64,000 bases of DNA from Methanococcoides methylutens (GTDB taxonomy: Archaea > Halobacteriota > Methanosarcinia > Methanosarcinales > Methanosarcinaceae): the NCBI RefSeq assembly GCF_000765475.1, contig NZ_JRHO01000014.1:301687-365686 (forward strand), in the 5' to 3' direction. The position numbers were made by a program, and so were the translations under genes. Every line of letters begins with the position of its first letter. Position 1 is the first letter of the stretch. This document shows, one piece after another, positions 20,986 to 33,344 of the stretch. Below the pieces are notes generated by a model that ran no database searches, was not told the origin of the DNA, and was given only the letters and a program-made list of their open reading frames with translations.

Positions 20986-23178
20986 TTACATGCTCATGAA
21001 GTCCTGTGCCTGTGGGAGGTCCTTCTTGAGTCCTTTTCGCTCACGGATGCCAGAAACAACTTCGGTGATCATGTTAGTTGGAAGTGGTTCAAAGCCTACG
21101 AACTCTGTACTCCACATAGCACGACCCTCTGTTGCGGATCTGATATCGCCGGCAAATCCGAACAATTCGGACACTGGTGCCTTGGATTCGATGATCGTTG
21201 TGTCACCCTCGGATGTCATATCAATAATGATACCACGGCGACCCTGGATCTCCTTTGTAGCTCCACCCATCTGTTCCTGTGGTGTCTGGATGAATACCTT
21301 CTGGTATGGCTCAAAGAGCGTATCGTCTGCCATGAGCATTGCTGCCTGGATTGCCTGCCTGGATGCAGGAATGACCTGTGCAGGACCTCTGTGGACAGCA
21401 TCCTCGTGGAGCTTTGCGTCCATGAGCTTTACCTTTACACCCATGCATGGTTCTTTTGAAAGCGGACCTGCTTTCATAACTTCGACGAAACCTTCAAGGA
21501 CCAGTTCCATTGTCTCGTTCAGGTGCTGGATACCTTTGGTCATATCAAAGTAAGCATTGCTCTCAAAGATGTCTGCGATCCTCTTTGCTTCATCCTTGTC
21601 AAGACCTGCTGCAATAAGCTTCTCCCTTCTCTCAAGTTCAGGCATCCTCATGGAGATCTCGCCCTCACGGATAAGCTCACGTACTTCAGGCTCGAGTGGC
21701 TCGACAACAACATAGAATCTGTTGTGCCTGTTAGGGGACTTTCCTTCAACAGGACCTGCTGTTCCTGTGATGGTCTCACGATATACCACAATAGGAGGTG
21801 TTGTTGAGATCTCTACACCCTTGTCACGCTCGATCCTGTGAGCAATGACCTCAAGGTGAAGTTCACCCATACCTGCCATCAAGTGTTCACCGGTCTCTTC
21901 GTCCAGTGTGATCTTAAGTGTTGGGTCTTCCTTTGCGACCTGACGCAGAACCTCAACAAGCTTTGGAAGGTCTTTCATGTGCTTTGCTTCCACAGCCACG
22001 GTCACTACAGGCTCACTTGCGTGTCTGATGCTCTCGAATGGAGACATGCCATCGAGGGTTGTTACAGTAGAACCTACAATAGCATCCCTAAGACCTGTAA
22101 CTGCAGCAATGTTACCTGCAGGGATCTTATCCACTTCAAGTCTCTCCGGACCCATGAAAACACCAACCTGCTGGATCCTGTTCGGCTTTGCTGCACCTGA
22201 TACGTAAACTTCCATACCACGTGAAAGTGAACCACTGAAAAGTCTTCCTGTTGAAACTTCTCCTGCATGTGGGTCCATGGAAATATCAGTTACCATGAAT
22301 GCAAGGTCGCCCGTCGCATCAGCAACAGCCATCTGCTTTCCAATACCAGCCTCAAGATCGCCGTGCCAGATGACACCGACCCTGTCTTCCTGGGCATCGA
22401 TAGGACTTGGAAGGAACCTGATGACCATGTCGTTTACAGCTTCGTGGAGTGGACATTTCTCACCAAGTGATTTCATATCTTCAGCACGGCAGTAGTCAAA
22501 TACCTCACCAAAGCTGACACCGGTCTTCTGCATCATAGGAACACTGATAGCCCAGTTGTAAAGTGCTGAACCGAATGCTACTGTACCTTCTGCAGCGTCA
22601 ACTCTCCAGCCCTGGTTATAGCGTTCTTCGTTCATACCTTTGATAAGCTTGTTGACGTGGTCAATGAGCTTACCGAGCCTTATCTGCATCTCCTGTGCAT
22701 CGACCTGTAACTCGTTGATAAGACGGTCTACCTTGTTAATGAAAAGTACTGGTCTTACGTGCTCTTTCAGTGCCTGTCTCAGAACGGTCTCGGTCTGAGG
22801 CATGGTACCTTCTACAGCATCAATGACTACAACTGCACCATCTACTGCACGCATAGCACGTGTAACGTCACCACCAAAGTCAACGTGACCTGGTGTGTCG
22901 ATAAGGTTGATGAGGTACTCTTCATCCTCGAACTCGTGCACCATTGAAACGTTTGCGGAGTCGATCGTAATACCTCTTTCCTGCTCCTCTTCATCAGAGT
23001 CCATGAACAACTGGCGACCTGCAAGGTCCTTGGAGATCATACCAGCGCCTGCAAGAAGATTATCTGAAAGGGTAGTTTTTCCGTGATCGATGTGAGCAAT
23101 AATTGCGATGTTCCTGATCATTACCGGGTTGCTCATCAGCGCTGTTACACGCTCAACCATTTTTTTCCTTCGTCCCAT
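20986..23178 (-). CDS. fusA: Translation elongation factor aEF-2
   Basis: A 730-residue translocase GTPase. G1 AHIDHGKTT, the switch [22 protein letters not shown] and NKVDRL are present. The domain IV histidine that is modified to diphthamide lies in [14 protein letters not shown]. The length is normal for archaea. The start [15 protein letters not shown] is preceded by a purine-rich GTAGG signal. It follows rpsG by 48 bases. Confidence 0.98.
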   Translation of the reverse strand: MGRRKKMVERVTALMSNPVMIRNIAIIAHIDHGKTTLSDNLLAGAGMISKDLAGRQLFMDSDEEEQERGITIDSANVSMVHEFEDEEYLINLIDTPGHVDFGGDVTRAMRAVDGAVVVIDAVEGTMPQTETVLRQALKEHVRPVLFINKVDRLINELQVDAQEMQIRLGKLIDHVNKLIKGMNEERYNQGWRVDAAEGTVAFGSALYNWAISVPMMQKTGVSFGEVFDYCRAEDMKSLGEKCPLHEAVNDMVIRFLPSPIDAQEDRVGVIWHGDLEAGIGKQMAVADATGDLAFMVTDISMDPHAGEVSTGRLFSGSLSRGMEVYVSGAAKPNRIQQVGVFMGPERLEVDKIPAGNIAAVTGLRDAIVGSTVTTLDGMSPFESIRHASEPVVTVAVEAKHMKDLPKLVEVLRQVAKEDPTLKITLDEETGEHLMAGMGELHLEVIAHRIERDKGVEISTTPPIVVYRETITGTAGPVEGKSPNRHNRFYVVVEPLEPEVRELIREGEISMRMPELERREKLIAAGLDKDEAKRIADIFESNAYFDMTKGIQHLNETMELVLEGFVEVMKAGPLSKEPCMGVKVKLMDAKLHEDAVHRGPAQVIPASRQAIQAAMLMADDTLFEPYQKVFIQTPQEQMGGATKEIQGRRGIIIDMTSEGDTTIIESKAPVSELFGFAGDIRSATEGRAMWSTEFVGFEPLPTNMITEVVSGIRERKGLKKDLPQAQDFMSM

Positions 23179-23226
23179 AATAAAACCTACAATTGAATAT
23201 TTATGAAAAAATAAAGAACAACACGA

Positions 23227-23787
23227 TTAACGTGCTGCCTTTGCGACTCTTTCCTTTCCGTCCTTTCTGTTAATAGAGAAGCACTTTGCATCACGGTTGG
23301 AAGCTGCGATCAGCTCGGATGCAAGGCATTCGGATGCAGAGCGCTTTGATTTGAATGCTGACTGGTTTGCACCTATTGCGATATGCCTCAATGCAGTGTC
23401 AATACGCCTCTGTGGTGCAGTATCTACTGCTTTTGGTACAGAGATACCACCGTATTTGAGTCTTACAACTTCTTCCCTTGGACCAGCATTACCAATGGCT
23501 TCCACAAGTACCTGGACAGGGTTCTTTTGTGTCCTCTTATTGATCACATCAAACGCATCGTCCACAATACGCATAGCGATCTGCTTCTTACCAGTGTTCT
23601 GCGCATTGCGCATCACATTGTTGACAAGACGCTCAACGATACATAGATCAGATTTGTTGAACTGCTGTCTTGCGTGCTTACCTGATGTGTGTGGTATGAT
23701 CACAGGATCAAGGTTCACGTATCTCTTGATACCAGCATCATTAACTTCTACCTCTGAAAGGTCCCATTTTCCGAATAACTTATACAT
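23227..23787 (-). CDS. rpsG: Ribosomal protein uS7
   Basis: 186 residues. It contains [40 protein letters not shown] and [16 protein letters not shown], standard archaeal S7. It nucleates 30S head assembly on 16S rRNA. The start is ATG 23787 (MYKLFGKW), chosen because AAGGAGATAATTCC sits directly before it; the open frame to 23820 only overlaps rpsL. Confidence 0.98.
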   Translation of the reverse strand: MYKLFGKWDLSEVEVNDAGIKRYVNLDPVIIPHTSGKHARQQFNKSDLCIVERLVNNVMRNAQNTGKKQIAMRIVDDAFDVINKRTQKNPVQVLVEAIGNAGPREEVVRLKYGGISVPKAVDTAPQRRIDTALRHIAIGANQSAFKSKRSASECLASELIAASNRDAKCFSINRKDGKERVAKAAR

Positions 23788-23791
23788 GGAA

Positions 23792-24220
23792 TTATCTCCT
23801 TGGCTTTTCCTTTCTTCCAATGACCATTTCTCTCAAACAAACATTGTTAACTGCAGTAACCTTGAAGCGCACTCCGGGAATATCACCCATCGCACCACCC
23901 ATGCGGCCACCGATCCTTTCCACGGTCACTTCATCGTGCTCATCAATGAAGTTGATAGCACCGTCACCCGGACAGAATGCTGTTGCCTGACGGCCATTCT
24001 TGATCAACTGGATCCTTACACATTTCCTGATAGCAGAGTTAGGCTGTTTTGCCTCAACACCTACCTTTTCAAGTACAATTCCACGACCCTGTGGCGCGCC
24101 ACTGAGCGGGTCAGATTTAACGTCCAGACCTAAGGTACGTCTGCTGTAGCTGGTGTCTTTCCACCTGGCATCTTTGCGAACCTGTTGAAGTCTGTGAGCT
24201 GCATATTTTCCATTTGGCAT
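23792..24220 (-). CDS. rpsL: Ribosomal protein uS12
   Basis: 142 residues. The decoding-centre loops [19 protein letters not shown] and [18 protein letters not shown] are intact, and the tail is [19 protein letters not shown] precedes the ATG. It ends four bases before the rpsG start, so the two are translationally coupled. Confidence 0.98.
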   Translation of the reverse strand: MPNGKYAAHRLQQVRKDARWKDTSYSRRTLGLDVKSDPLSGAPQGRGIVLEKVGVEAKQPNSAIRKCVRIQLIKNGRQATAFCPGDGAINFIDEHDEVTVERIGGRMGGAMGDIPGVRFKVTAVNNVCLREMVIGRKEKPRR

Positions 24221-24288
24221 ATATTATCCTCCCAATAGTGTTCCGTACATAATGAGTTGAAATTATTAATCATTTAGCGAACGAAAGT

Positions 24289-24714
24289 TCACTCTAAGAT
24301 CACATCATCGATATCGTGATGGCGACTAACTACCATTTTTACTTTTTCAATGTTGCTTCCATTACGTCCGATAGCAAGCCCTTTATCACTCGCGGATACA
24401 TCCACATAGGCGATTTTTTTGTCACCCTTACTGGATATATTGACGGACTTTATAGACACAGTACCGAAAGCATTCTTTATAAATGTAACCGGCTCATCCG
24501 AGTATTCGATAAGTTCTATGTGTTTATCAACGGACCTTTTGACCCGATTAATGTTGTCTCCACGTTTCCCAATAGCAGCACCCATGTCACCAGTATTCAC
24601 GACATAGATGACCCTGCCATCATCGATAATACAATCCTTAATTGAAGCGTCGGTCATACTTTCAAACAGTGCAATATATCTTACACATTCAGTTGAAAGC
24701 CTGATCTCGCTCAA
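24289..24714 (-). CDS. nusA: NusA-like transcription termination factor
   Basis: 141 residues consisting of two KH domains, as in archaeal NusA, which lacks the S1 and bacterial polymerase-binding domains. KH signatures are AAIGKRGDNINRVKRS and LAIGRNGSNIEKVKMVVS. The start is assigned to TTG 24714 (MSEIRLSTECVRY) because GGAG lies nine bases upstream; the TTG at 24723 lies inside that spacing. It is located between L30e and S12 as in most Euryarchaeota. Confidence 0.95.
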   Translation of the reverse strand: MSEIRLSTECVRYIALFESMTDASIKDCIIDDGRVIYVVNTGDMGAAIGKRGDNINRVKRSVDKHIELIEYSDEPVTFIKNAFGTVSIKSVNISSKGDKKIAYVDVSASDKGLAIGRNGSNIEKVKMVVSRHHDIDDVILE

Positions 24715-24732
24715 ATAATACAACTCCTGATC

Positions 24733-25020
24733 TTAAGCTACTGCAAGTATATCAGATTCTCCTACATCCATTATAGCCATTGCAGCAATAGTGAATGGCT
24801 TACCGCATGCAGGACCAAGATCTACACTTGTCCCAGTATAGTTCAGGACCGGCACTTTTGTTGCTTCGATCTGTTCCCTCACGTGTGCAGGACAATTGGA
24901 TGCAAGAACTATCATCTTTGCCTCGTTCTTGACAGCTGCATCAATGGTGCGGTTTGCCCCGATGATAACAGAGCCTGTCCTGATAACTTTGATCAGTGCT
25001 TTATCAACATTAATATCCAT
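24733..25020 (-). CDS. rpl30e: Ribosomal protein eL30
   Basis: 95 residues of the L7Ae/L30e RNA-binding fold. [29 protein letters not shown] and [18 protein letters not shown] are diagnostic. The gene separates rpoA2 from nusA, the standard archaeal arrangement. Confidence 0.96.
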   Translation of the reverse strand: MDINVDKALIKVIRTGSVIIGANRTIDAAVKNEAKMIVLASNCPAHVREQIEATKVPVLNYTGTSVDLGPACGKPFTIAAMAIMDVGESDILAVA

Positions 25021-25100
25021 TTTACATCAACTCATATATATTGTCAATTTGAGATTTGTATTCTAATAACTGATTCCTTATATCTACTTTCTGGTTGTAC

Positions 25101-26270
25101 TTACTCTTCATCAAGTTTAGCAAGAGGATTTCTAGCCACCAGATGAACGTCACCAGTACCAAGTTTTATAGGCTGACCAACAATGATGTTCTCAGTAACA
25201 CCATTGAGTTCATCAATGTCACCGCGCATTCCCGCATCAAGTAAGTGGTTAACAGTAACCTCGAATGCAGCACGGGCGAAGACACTGGCCTTCTCTCCGG
25301 AAATTCCATGACGACCGATCTGTTTTACTTCACCATCACAGGTCATGATATCTGATACAAGCATTATGTGACGAATATCCACAGTAAGACCCTGCTCACG
25401 CAGAGTATCACTTGCTTCTTTTATGATGGAATTACGAGCAGCTTCGATTCCGAATACCTCATAGATCTCACCAATGTTGTTGGTGTACGTCCTTGTAATA
25501 TCCACACCTTCAACATTGAGAACTTCCTTCAGTACTGAGCCTTCTGTATAGAGGGTATATTCCTCACCATCTTTCCTGATAACTACCCTCTTGATACCTT
25601 CAATACCTTTGAGAGTGATAGTATGGATCTTCTTGGCAAGCTGAAGAAGCTCCCTGTATGATGGCTCGTTTGGCTGAGCAATTATCTGATTGCTCACAGC
25701 ACCTGAAACCTTAACTGAAACTCCAAGCTCCTCCTCGAGCTTCTCTGCAATATCATCCACAGCGATAGCCCTCTGGACGAGCATTTTTTCGTTAAGGTCA
25801 ATAACAAGGTTCATGTTGGCAAGATCAGTGGTCACATCTGCAAGATGTGCAATGTGAGTTGCTTCGATCTCCCATGCGACCTTCCTTGCAAGATCCCTGT
25901 CATTTGCATGGTCTTTGTCAAGTGCAACTGTCATCATAGGAGTACTTGGAGTCTTTCTCGCATCCACGATCTCGATAAGACGTGGCAAACCCAATGTAAC
26001 GTTGATCTCAGCGACACCAGCGTAGTGGAAAGTACGCATGGTCATCTGAGTGCCCGGTTCACCAATGGACTGAGCAGATACCACACCCACGGCTTCACAA
26101 GGTTCAACACATGCATATTCATAATCCGTCATGACACGTTCGATGATCTCTTCCAGCTCTTTCTTGGTTACTCCGACCTTCATTACATCATCTTTGAGGG
26201 TCGCAAGCGTAGTCATTGGAAGTGGAAGACCACCTATCATTGAATCAATAGTAGCTTCACTGATGGACAT
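25101..26270 (-). CDS. rpoA2: RNA polymerase subunit A'' (Rpo1C)
   Basis: 389 residues, the C-terminal part of the largest polymerase subunit, including the trigger loop and jaw: [40 protein letters not shown], and near the end [18 protein letters not shown]. Its ATG overlaps the rpoA1 stop (TAATG). The split between A' and A'' is the archaeal norm and not a frameshift. Confidence 0.98.
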   Translation of the reverse strand: MSISEATIDSMIGGLPLPMTTLATLKDDVMKVGVTKKELEEIIERVMTDYEYACVEPCEAVGVVSAQSIGEPGTQMTMRTFHYAGVAEINVTLGLPRLIEIVDARKTPSTPMMTVALDKDHANDRDLARKVAWEIEATHIAHLADVTTDLANMNLVIDLNEKMLVQRAIAVDDIAEKLEEELGVSVKVSGAVSNQIIAQPNEPSYRELLQLAKKIHTITLKGIEGIKRVVIRKDGEEYTLYTEGSVLKEVLNVEGVDITRTYTNNIGEIYEVFGIEAARNSIIKEASDTLREQGLTVDIRHIMLVSDIMTCDGEVKQIGRHGISGEKASVFARAAFEVTVNHLLDAGMRGDIDELNGVTENIIVGQPIKLGTGDVHLVARNPLAKLDEE

Positions 26271-28915
26271 TATGCCACCTCCTTTCCCGTAACAGCCCTG
26301 ACAACACGGTGTATTGCCTCAGGCTTACTGTAATCACTCTTAGTGGAGTCAATACCATCTTCCCCATATTTGAACTGTACAATGACCCCTCTGGTCTCGC
26401 GTACAGATCGGTCATACTGGACCTCAAGGTCCTGAAGTGCATTCACAAGACGCCTCTGCAGGTAACCTGACTGGGAAGTACGTACCGCAGTATCCACAAG
26501 ACCTTCACGACCTCCAATTGCGTGGAAGAAGTATTCAGTCGGATTCAGTCCGCTCTTGTAACTTGCTTTGACGAAACCGTGTGCATCTGCAGCAAGGTCA
26601 CCCTTATAGAAGTGAGGTAATGTCCTTCCGGCATAGCCCCTTCTTATACGCTCACCACGAACAGCCTGCTGTCCGACACAAGCAGCCATCTGAGTCAGGT
26701 TCAAAATAGAACCACGAGCACCAGACCTTGCCATGATAACCGCAGAGTTCTCCAGACCAAGCTGGTTGTCAGCGATCCTACCAGTATCATCTCTTGCCTT
26801 ACCCAGGGTCTGCATGATCCTCATTTCAATGGTCTCTGCAAGGGTCCTACCTGGCAATGGTTCAAGTTCCTTGGCCTCATATGCACCGATAAGTTTAGAG
26901 ACCTCTTCTTCAGCTTCCTTAAGCCTTGCTGCGATCTCGACCTTAGCATTTTTAGGAATATCCTCATCACTTATACCGAAACTCAGCCCGGTATGCATTA
27001 CACCCCTGATAGCAAGCCTTGTGAAATCATCTACGAACTTAGCACCAGCTGCAGGGCCATATTCCTTGACCACCTTATCAAGAATCAGACCTTTGAAAGC
27101 ACCAATGGACTGTTCATCAATGGTACCCTGAAGCAGTTCACCATCTTCAATAACAACATAAGCATCGTTTTCACAGCCTGCCTTCTTACAAACGTCACAC
27201 TTGGAACAGACCTGAGCAGGGAATTCTACGTAAAGACCCTTAGGAAGGATCTGACTGAAGATCTGTTTACCGTTCCAGTAAGGAGCACCATCTTCAAGAT
27301 GTCCTGCAGGTTCTGGGAGCTCACGTAACTCAGCCTTGCGGAGAAGTTCCAGAGCATCATTCTTGCTGATGAAATTCTCATTCCTTGTCAAAAGGAACAG
27401 ACCTGAAATGTGATCGTGAATACCACCTATGATCGGACCACCGAAACGTGGAGAAAGAATGTTCTCCTGTACCTGCATGAGGATACTTGCCTCTGCACGA
27501 GACTCCTCGGTCTGGAGTACGTGCATGTTCATCTCATCACCATCAAAATCAGCATTGTATGGCGGACATACTGCCGGATTGAGCTTAAAGGTCTTTCCAG
27601 GAAGTACCTTTATGCGGTGTGCCATGATACTCATCTTGTGAAGAGAAGGCTGCCTGTTGAACAGAACGATATCCCCGTCCTGCATTTGCCTTTCAACTAC
27701 CCATCCTGGCTCAAGTTTCTCCAGAAGTTCCTCAGTGTTGAGATCGGTCACCTTGATACGGCGACCATCCTCACGAATAACATAGTTCGCACCTGGATGG
27801 ACCTTCTTCCCACGACGGACATATTCCTTCATGAGCTCGAGATTCCTGGAGATAACCCTTACAGGGATCGTCATATGCTTTGCAATTTCAAAAGGCACAC
27901 CAACTTCATTTATACTAAGGTTAGGATCCGGGGAAACTACCGTACGTGCAGAGAAATTAACACGCTTACCGGACAGACTGCCTCTGAAACGTCCTTCTTT
28001 ACCCTTAAGACGCTGGGTCAGTGTCTTAAGAGGCCTTCCTGACCTGTGCCTTGCAGGAGGTACACCTGAAACTTCATTATCGAAATATGTTGTAACGTGA
28101 TATTGCAACAGCTCCCACAGATCCTCAATGATAAGCTGTGGAGCACCTGCATCCCTGTTCTCCTGGAAACGCTGGTTGATACGTATGATATCTACAAGCT
28201 TATGTGTCAGGTCATCTTCACTTCGCTGACCGGACTCAAGTGTAATAGAAGGTCTCACCGTGACCGGAGGAACCGGAAGTACAGTCAGTATCATCCATTC
28301 AGGCCGGGCAGTATCAGGGTTCATACCCATGACACGAATATCATCATCAGAGACGTTCTCGAACCTGTCACGGATTTCAGTAGGAGTAAGTTTGTGACCA
28401 TCTTCGATATATTCACTTGGCTTCTCGAACTTGATATCAAGTTGTGCCTCGCCACAATATGGACAGACCTTTGGCTTTCTTGCCTCTTTAAAAACATCAT
28501 TGATGACATCATCAGGAAGATGTCCCATATCCTTATACTTGGAAAGCTGTTCGAGGTAATCCTTCTTCTTGCTCTCTTCAAGCATTAGAGCGCTGCATTT
28601 GCAACAAACTGAACGTAAGATCTTACGAATGGTCTTGTTAAAGCCTACATGTATCACAGGGGCCACAAGTTCAATGTGACCGAAGTGACCAGGGCATTCC
28701 CCAGCGCGGCTTCCACAGCTCTTACATTTAAGACCCGGGTCAATAACACCAAGGCGCAGGTCCATGAGACCCATATCGATAGGGTACCCGTCATCATCGT
28801 AAGTGTCCGCAGTTATGATCGATGTGACACTCATCTTCCTGACTTCACGAGGGGAGATCAGACCGAATTTGATCGCACCGATCCTTTTTGGTATTGAAGG
28901 TATCATATTATCCAT
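26270..28915 (-). CDS. rpoA1: RNA polymerase subunit A' (Rpo1N)
   Basis: 881 residues with the catalytic aspartates in [14 protein letters not shown], the zinc-binding [18 protein letters not shown] and CPYCGEAQ, and [17 protein letters not shown] in the bridge-helix region. The start is ATG 28915 ([13 protein letters not shown]), with GGTGA five bases upstream; ATG 28930 is the longer option. It overlaps the rpoB1 stop slightly, as expected for a coupled operon. Confidence 0.98.
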   Translation of the reverse strand: MDNMIPSIPKRIGAIKFGLISPREVRKMSVTSIITADTYDDDGYPIDMGLMDLRLGVIDPGLKCKSCGSRAGECPGHFGHIELVAPVIHVGFNKTIRKILRSVCCKCSALMLEESKKKDYLEQLSKYKDMGHLPDDVINDVFKEARKPKVCPYCGEAQLDIKFEKPSEYIEDGHKLTPTEIRDRFENVSDDDIRVMGMNPDTARPEWMILTVLPVPPVTVRPSITLESGQRSEDDLTHKLVDIIRINQRFQENRDAGAPQLIIEDLWELLQYHVTTYFDNEVSGVPPARHRSGRPLKTLTQRLKGKEGRFRGSLSGKRVNFSARTVVSPDPNLSINEVGVPFEIAKHMTIPVRVISRNLELMKEYVRRGKKVHPGANYVIREDGRRIKVTDLNTEELLEKLEPGWVVERQMQDGDIVLFNRQPSLHKMSIMAHRIKVLPGKTFKLNPAVCPPYNADFDGDEMNMHVLQTEESRAEASILMQVQENILSPRFGGPIIGGIHDHISGLFLLTRNENFISKNDALELLRKAELRELPEPAGHLEDGAPYWNGKQIFSQILPKGLYVEFPAQVCSKCDVCKKAGCENDAYVVIEDGELLQGTIDEQSIGAFKGLILDKVVKEYGPAAGAKFVDDFTRLAIRGVMHTGLSFGISDEDIPKNAKVEIAARLKEAEEEVSKLIGAYEAKELEPLPGRTLAETIEMRIMQTLGKARDDTGRIADNQLGLENSAVIMARSGARGSILNLTQMAACVGQQAVRGERIRRGYAGRTLPHFYKGDLAADAHGFVKASYKSGLNPTEYFFHAIGGREGLVDTAVRTSQSGYLQRRLVNALQDLEVQYDRSVRETRGVIVQFKYGEDGIDSTKSDYSKPEAIHRVVRAVTGKEVA

Positions 28916-28926
28916 CTGTATCACCA

Positions 28927-30741
28927 TCACACTGCATCATCAAGTCTAAGTCTTGGAGCAACTCCCAGAGATTTGATCTCATCAAGGAGCAACTTGAAAG
29001 CATAGCTCATTTCTACCGGGTGAATATCTGTTTCCGCACCACAGTTCGAACAGTACCTTATGTTACGTGTCCTGTCAAAGGTAGCAACCATTCCACAGTG
29101 TCCACATACAAGCTCAACAACCTTGTCAGATTCATCAAGCAACCTTTCCTTCAGGGTCATTGCAGCACCGTGTCCGATCAGTACATCTCTTTCCATTTCA
29201 CCAAACCTCAGACCACCCTCACGAGCACGTCCTTCTGTTGGCTGACGGGTCAATACCTGTACAGGGCCTCTGGACCTGGCATGTATCTTTGATGCGACCA
29301 TGTGATGCAGTTTCTGGTAAAGGATCACACCAACGAACACATCTGCCTGGATCTTCTTTCCGGTTACACCATCAGAGAATACTTCCTTTCCTGTGTGTGA
29401 GAAACCATGTTTCTTCAGACCATCACGAATGTCATCCTCGGTTTCACCTGAGAAAGCAGTTGCATTAATGCGGTGACCTTCGATACAACCAACCTTACCT
29501 CCGATCATTTCAAGAACGTGAGCAACAGTCATACGTGAAGGGATTGCGTGTGGATTAATAACAAGATCAGGAACCATACCGCCTTCAGTGAATGGCATAT
29601 CCTGATATGGAACTATCAAACCGATAACTCCTTTCTGACCGTGTCTTGATGCAAATTTGTCACCGATCTCAGGGATCCTCTGATCCCTTATCTTAACCTT
29701 TGTAAGACGGGTTCCGTTAATAGATTCTGTAAGAATGACAGTGTCCACGATACCTTTCTCGTTGGAACGCATGGTAATTGCACTTTCCCTGCGCTGCTCA
29801 ACAGTTATACCGAAATCAGACTGCTCTTCAAGGAACCTTGGAGGACTGGTCTTTCCGATAAGAACAGCGTTTGGACCTACAATGGTCTCAGGGTTTACAA
29901 GACCGTCAATGTCAAGATTTGCATATGCTTCTGCACTGCGGGCACCCCTGAACTCAGAGTCAGGTATCTCGAACTTGTCTTCCTGACCACCAGGATAACG
30001 TCGTTCTTCACCCTCGAATGTCCTCAGGAAGTGGCTCCTTCCAAGACCCCTCTGAATAGAACCTTTGTTGAAAACAAGTGCATCCTCAATATTGTGACCT
30101 TCGTAGGACATGACAGCAACTACGAAGTTCTGCCCTGCAGGACGGTCATCAAAGTGAATGGACTCACATGTGTGAGTTCGTGTAAGTGCCTTTTGAGGAT
30201 AGTGAAGAACGTGTGCGCGCGTGTCTGGCCTAAGCTTGATGTTAGAGGTGGAGACACCGATACACTGCTTGATCATCGCTGCACCCATTGTGTTCCTCGG
30301 AGAAGCGTTGTGTTCCGGATATGGGACCATACCGGTACAGATACCAAGGATCAGTGAAGGGTCGATCTCAAGATGGGTGTGCTTTGGAGTAAGGTCCTCT
30401 TCGTAAAGACCAATGAAAGCATTCTCCTCTTCTTCAGCATCCAGATATTCAACACATCCCTGCGCTACAAGATCGACAAAGGATATTTCACCAGCATTAA
30501 GTTTCTCTACGTGTTCACCTGTGACCAGAGGAACACCATCTTCTACAACAATGACCGGCCTTCGGGCACGACCCATGTCTGAACTGAGGATAACTTCATG
30601 AATGTCCTCGTAAAGAGTCACATTCAGCTGACTGGACAGCATCCCATTACGACGCTGCTTCCTTATATCTGCGACCAGCTCTACCGGATTGTTATGTGTT
30701 CCGATAAGTTCTCCGTCAAGGAAGACCTTTGCTTCAGTCAT
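28927..30741 (-). CDS. rpoB1: RNA polymerase subunit B' (Rpo2C)
   Basis: 604 residues, the C-terminal part of the second-largest subunit. Catalytic-core motifs are [35 protein letters not shown] and [19 protein letters not shown], with the zinc site [10 protein letters not shown] and [10 protein letters not shown]. The ATG overlaps the rpoB2 stop as TAATG. Confidence 0.98.
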   Translation of the reverse strand: MTEAKVFLDGELIGTHNNPVELVADIRKQRRNGMLSSQLNVTLYEDIHEVILSSDMGRARRPVIVVEDGVPLVTGEHVEKLNAGEISFVDLVAQGCVEYLDAEEEENAFIGLYEEDLTPKHTHLEIDPSLILGICTGMVPYPEHNASPRNTMGAAMIKQCIGVSTSNIKLRPDTRAHVLHYPQKALTRTHTCESIHFDDRPAGQNFVVAVMSYEGHNIEDALVFNKGSIQRGLGRSHFLRTFEGEERRYPGGQEDKFEIPDSEFRGARSAEAYANLDIDGLVNPETIVGPNAVLIGKTSPPRFLEEQSDFGITVEQRRESAITMRSNEKGIVDTVILTESINGTRLTKVKIRDQRIPEIGDKFASRHGQKGVIGLIVPYQDMPFTEGGMVPDLVINPHAIPSRMTVAHVLEMIGGKVGCIEGHRINATAFSGETEDDIRDGLKKHGFSHTGKEVFSDGVTGKKIQADVFVGVILYQKLHHMVASKIHARSRGPVQVLTRQPTEGRAREGGLRFGEMERDVLIGHGAAMTLKERLLDESDKVVELVCGHCGMVATFDRTRNIRYCSNCGAETDIHPVEMSYAFKLLLDEIKSLGVAPRLRLDDAV

Positions 30742-32384
30742 TAAAGAACCTCCCCTGGTTTATCATCGCCGATAGGATCAGCGTTCTCATCCATAATATC
30801 ATGATATTCAACCTCTGGTTTTACAGTCTCTTCAGGCACTATATCAAGCTCCTCTGCATAGACCGCATCAACGGAGTAGTCAAGCACCTTCTCAGGGACA
30901 TATAATTCAACAGGAGCAACTCCAACTCCATAAAGGATGTTCTTGATAGCATCAATCTCTTCAGCACCTGTGGAGAGTTCGACCATCTGGGCAAAGTTCT
31001 TCACAAGACCACAGTTTGGACCTTCAGGAGTCTCTGACGGACAAAGACGACCCCACTGGGTTGGGTGCAGATCACGGGCCTCGAAGTGAGGCTGTGCCCT
31101 TGACAATGGTGATATCACACGTCTTAAGTGAGACAGAGTGGAAATATAGTCAGTACGGTCAAGCAACTGTGAAACACCACTTCTTCCGCCTACCCAGTTA
31201 CCTGTAGCAAGAGGATGCTGCAGACGGTCAGTAAGTACATCTGCACGAACAAGGGTGGCTACATTCAGTTCCCTGTTTCTCATGTTAGCTCTCTCGAGCT
31301 GGTATTTTACATCGCGTGCAAGACGGTTGAATGCTACCCTGAACAGATCTTCCATCAGGTCACCTGTAAGTTTCAACCTCTTGTTAGAATAGTGATCCTT
31401 GTCATCGCCAGCTCGCCTTCCAAGTGCAAGTTCGAAGCATGATTCTGCCATCCTTCCAAGGAAGTGAGCTTTTGCTATCCTGTCTGCAGGATCGTTACCC
31501 AGATGTGGGAGCAGATAACGGTCAATGACGTAATTTGCACGCTTCATCTGGTATTCCCTTGCCTGACCTGAAGCAACACGGCCACCGATCTTCTCGATAG
31601 CATCCTCAATGGTGTCCACTTCGGCTTCCTCAAGGTTCTCGAACATGAACTTCATGATCTCCTGATCGGTAGAGACAACTTTCACAACATCCTCATCGGT
31701 CTCGATTCCAAGAGCACGAATCAATGTGATGAAGTTTATACGACCGGATATGGATGGGAAAGACACTTCCAGAAGGGATTTGCGTCCTCTTTCCACAACT
31801 ACCAGAGCTCTGTAACCTCTTCTCTGAGAGAATACTTTTGCAACCTCGATAGTATCACCGTAACGCTCACCGAACTCGGCAAGTATCTTGTTAGGTGCAA
31901 GGTCCTCGAGAGTCATTACAACACGCTCGGTACCATTTACGATGAAATATCCTCCAGGATCAAGCGGATCCTCACCATGTTGGATCATTTCAGTGTCATT
32001 TATGCCAACAAGGTTACAGATATCCGATTTGATCATTACGGGGAGCTGTCCGATTTTGGCTTCCCTTGGTTCTTGTTCCTCACCATTCTGTACAACAGAC
32101 ATCTCCAGGAAAAGGGGAGCTGAATAAGAAAGGTTACGTAACCTTCCTTCATTTGGATACAATTTCTCAATTGCACCGTCAGCTTCCTTAACTACTGGAT
32201 TTTCCACCCTTATCTTACCAAGTTTTACATAGATATCTTCAAGATCTGTCTCGATTATACCCTGCTCATCAATGATCTTCTGGAGACCAGATCTGGTGAA
32301 CTTGTTGTAAGAGTCAATGTGATGCTGCACAATCTTGTCCTTTGTGAAATAGGCCTCTGATAGTATGCTTGTATCTAATGCGAT
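30741..32384 (-). CDS. rpoB2: RNA polymerase subunit B'' (Rpo2N), non-ATG start
   Basis: The N-terminal part of the second-largest subunit: the lobe and protrusion, with [36 protein letters not shown] and [20 protein letters not shown]. The first conventional start is GTG 32330 ([14 protein letters not shown]), but the same frame continues upstream as [17 protein letters not shown], the usual archaeal RpoB2 N-terminus. No ATG, GTG or TTG exists between there and an in-frame TAA at 32400-32402. GAGGGTG at 32390-32396 is well spaced for ATC 32384-32382, so I place the start there (inference). With GTG the protein would be 529 residues; with ATC 547. Confidence 0.93.
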   Translation of the reverse strand: MALDTSILSEAYFTKDKIVQHHIDSYNKFTRSGLQKIIDEQGIIETDLEDIYVKLGKIRVENPVVKEADGAIEKLYPNEGRLRNLSYSAPLFLEMSVVQNGEEQEPREAKIGQLPVMIKSDICNLVGINDTEMIQHGEDPLDPGGYFIVNGTERVVMTLEDLAPNKILAEFGERYGDTIEVAKVFSQRRGYRALVVVERGRKSLLEVSFPSISGRINFITLIRALGIETDEDVVKVVSTDQEIMKFMFENLEEAEVDTIEDAIEKIGGRVASGQAREYQMKRANYVIDRYLLPHLGNDPADRIAKAHFLGRMAESCFELALGRRAGDDKDHYSNKRLKLTGDLMEDLFRVAFNRLARDVKYQLERANMRNRELNVATLVRADVLTDRLQHPLATGNWVGGRSGVSQLLDRTDYISTLSHLRRVISPLSRAQPHFEARDLHPTQWGRLCPSETPEGPNCGLVKNFAQMVELSTGAEEIDAIKNILYGVGVAPVELYVPEKVLDYSVDAVYAEELDIVPEETVKPEVEYHDIMDENADPIGDDKPGEVL

Positions 32385-32571
32385 GATAGCACCCTCTTTT
32401 AGTTAATTGGATATTTAAGAGAAATAAAGCGATTATGATCATTAGTAGCGTTCAATGGGATGAACACAGTATTGACTAGACCGGCCGTAATATGGGAAAT
32501 GTGCAGTATATTGCGACCAAAAAAAGTACGTAAAAAATAAACGAAATGCCTCAAATTTGAAAACCTCGTGT

Positions 32572-32808
32572 TCACTCTATTACATATCTGTAATACAGTG
32601 CTTCACCTGCAGTCTGACTTTTGCGAGTGATCTTAACAACATCACCAGGCACCGCATCAATCTCCTGTGCAATAGGATCGGTTACTTTTAATTTTGGCAA
32701 CTGCTCCCTCTCTACATTAAAGTGCTTCAGGACAGTCCTTAATTCATCCTCATCCATAATCTCATGATTGGGGATCAATTCGTGGTCAAGCAGGCTGAAC
32801 TTACTCAA
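32572..32808 (-). CDS. rpoH: RNA polymerase subunit H (Rpo5)
   Basis: 78 residues equivalent to the C-terminal domain of eukaryotic RPB5: HELIPNHEIMDEDELRTVLK, LPKLKVTDPIAQEIDAVPGD, VVKITRKSQTAGEALYYRYV. The start is TTG 32808, with GGAGGAG spaced seven bases before it and no ATG nearby. It is the first gene of the polymerase cluster, 187 bases before the rpoB2 start and just below tRNA-Lys. Confidence 0.96.
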   Translation of the reverse strand: MSKFSLLDHELIPNHEIMDEDELRTVLKHFNVEREQLPKLKVTDPIAQEIDAVPGDVVKITRKSQTAGEALYYRYVIE

Positions 32809-32856
32809 ATATACTCCTCCTTAAAAATATGCAAGCAATTATTCCAGGATTGCTGG

Positions 32857-32930
32857 CGGGCTCGTAGGGATTTGAACCCTAGGCCGTCTGGTTAAAAGCC
32901 AGACGCTCTGCCTGACTAAGCTACGAGCCC
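32857..32930 (-). tRNA. tRNA-Lys (anticodon TTT)
   Basis: A full cloverleaf on the minus strand. The acceptor GGGCTCG pairs with CGAGCCC, with discriminator G. D arm TAGCTTAGTCAGGCAGAGC; anticodon stem TCTGG/CCAGA with loop CTTTTAA, so the anticodon is TTT; T arm TAGGG-TTCAAAT-CCCTA. Next bases are GCC, so CCA is not encoded. The AT-rich block near 32993-33010 may be its promoter. Confidence 0.96.
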
Positions 32931-33344
32931 ATGACGATACATAGTACGAGTGCCACATATTGCATGCCTCGTACGACGGCACAAAGAGGGACTAATACTA
33001 TTTAAGGATTTCTATGAAACTGCCTTTGCATTTTGTAATTGACCCATAAACAGTAGAGAGATATAAAAGACATATGATTGCATCAATAATCAGGCATGCA
33101 ATAATTCAATACATATATATAATATAATTTCGGACTTTTACAAAGTTACAAGTCTGAATTAAGTAATCAAAATAATACCGCATTCTTTTTTTTATAATTA
33201 GGCAACTTGTGCCACTAACGCATCATATCCCACTAATGGACATATGCAATTCTAATCCAACCAGACTTAGAGAAGTTTTAAACATTTGTAAGCCAGATTT
33301 AAAAATGAAGGGGAAACACAATCATAAAAAATAATGCAGGACAA
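32931..33344. other. Intergenic region upstream of tRNA-Lys
   Basis: No gene seen. CCTTAAATAGTA on the minus strand near 33000 resembles an archaeal TATA box for the tRNA. The rest, to the end of ahcY, is AT-rich and featureless apart from a TA run near 33110-33130. Confidence 0.4.

Noticed and set aside
28097..28588. Long antisense open frames across the rpo genes and elongation factors
   Set aside because: They mirror codon structure of the genuine minus-strand genes and have no ribosome-binding sites or family motifs.
26270..32384. Broken rpoA and rpoB genes (frameshifts)
   Set aside because: Splitting of A into A'/A'' and B into B'/B'' is normal in methanogens, and the junctions are clean start/stop overlaps.
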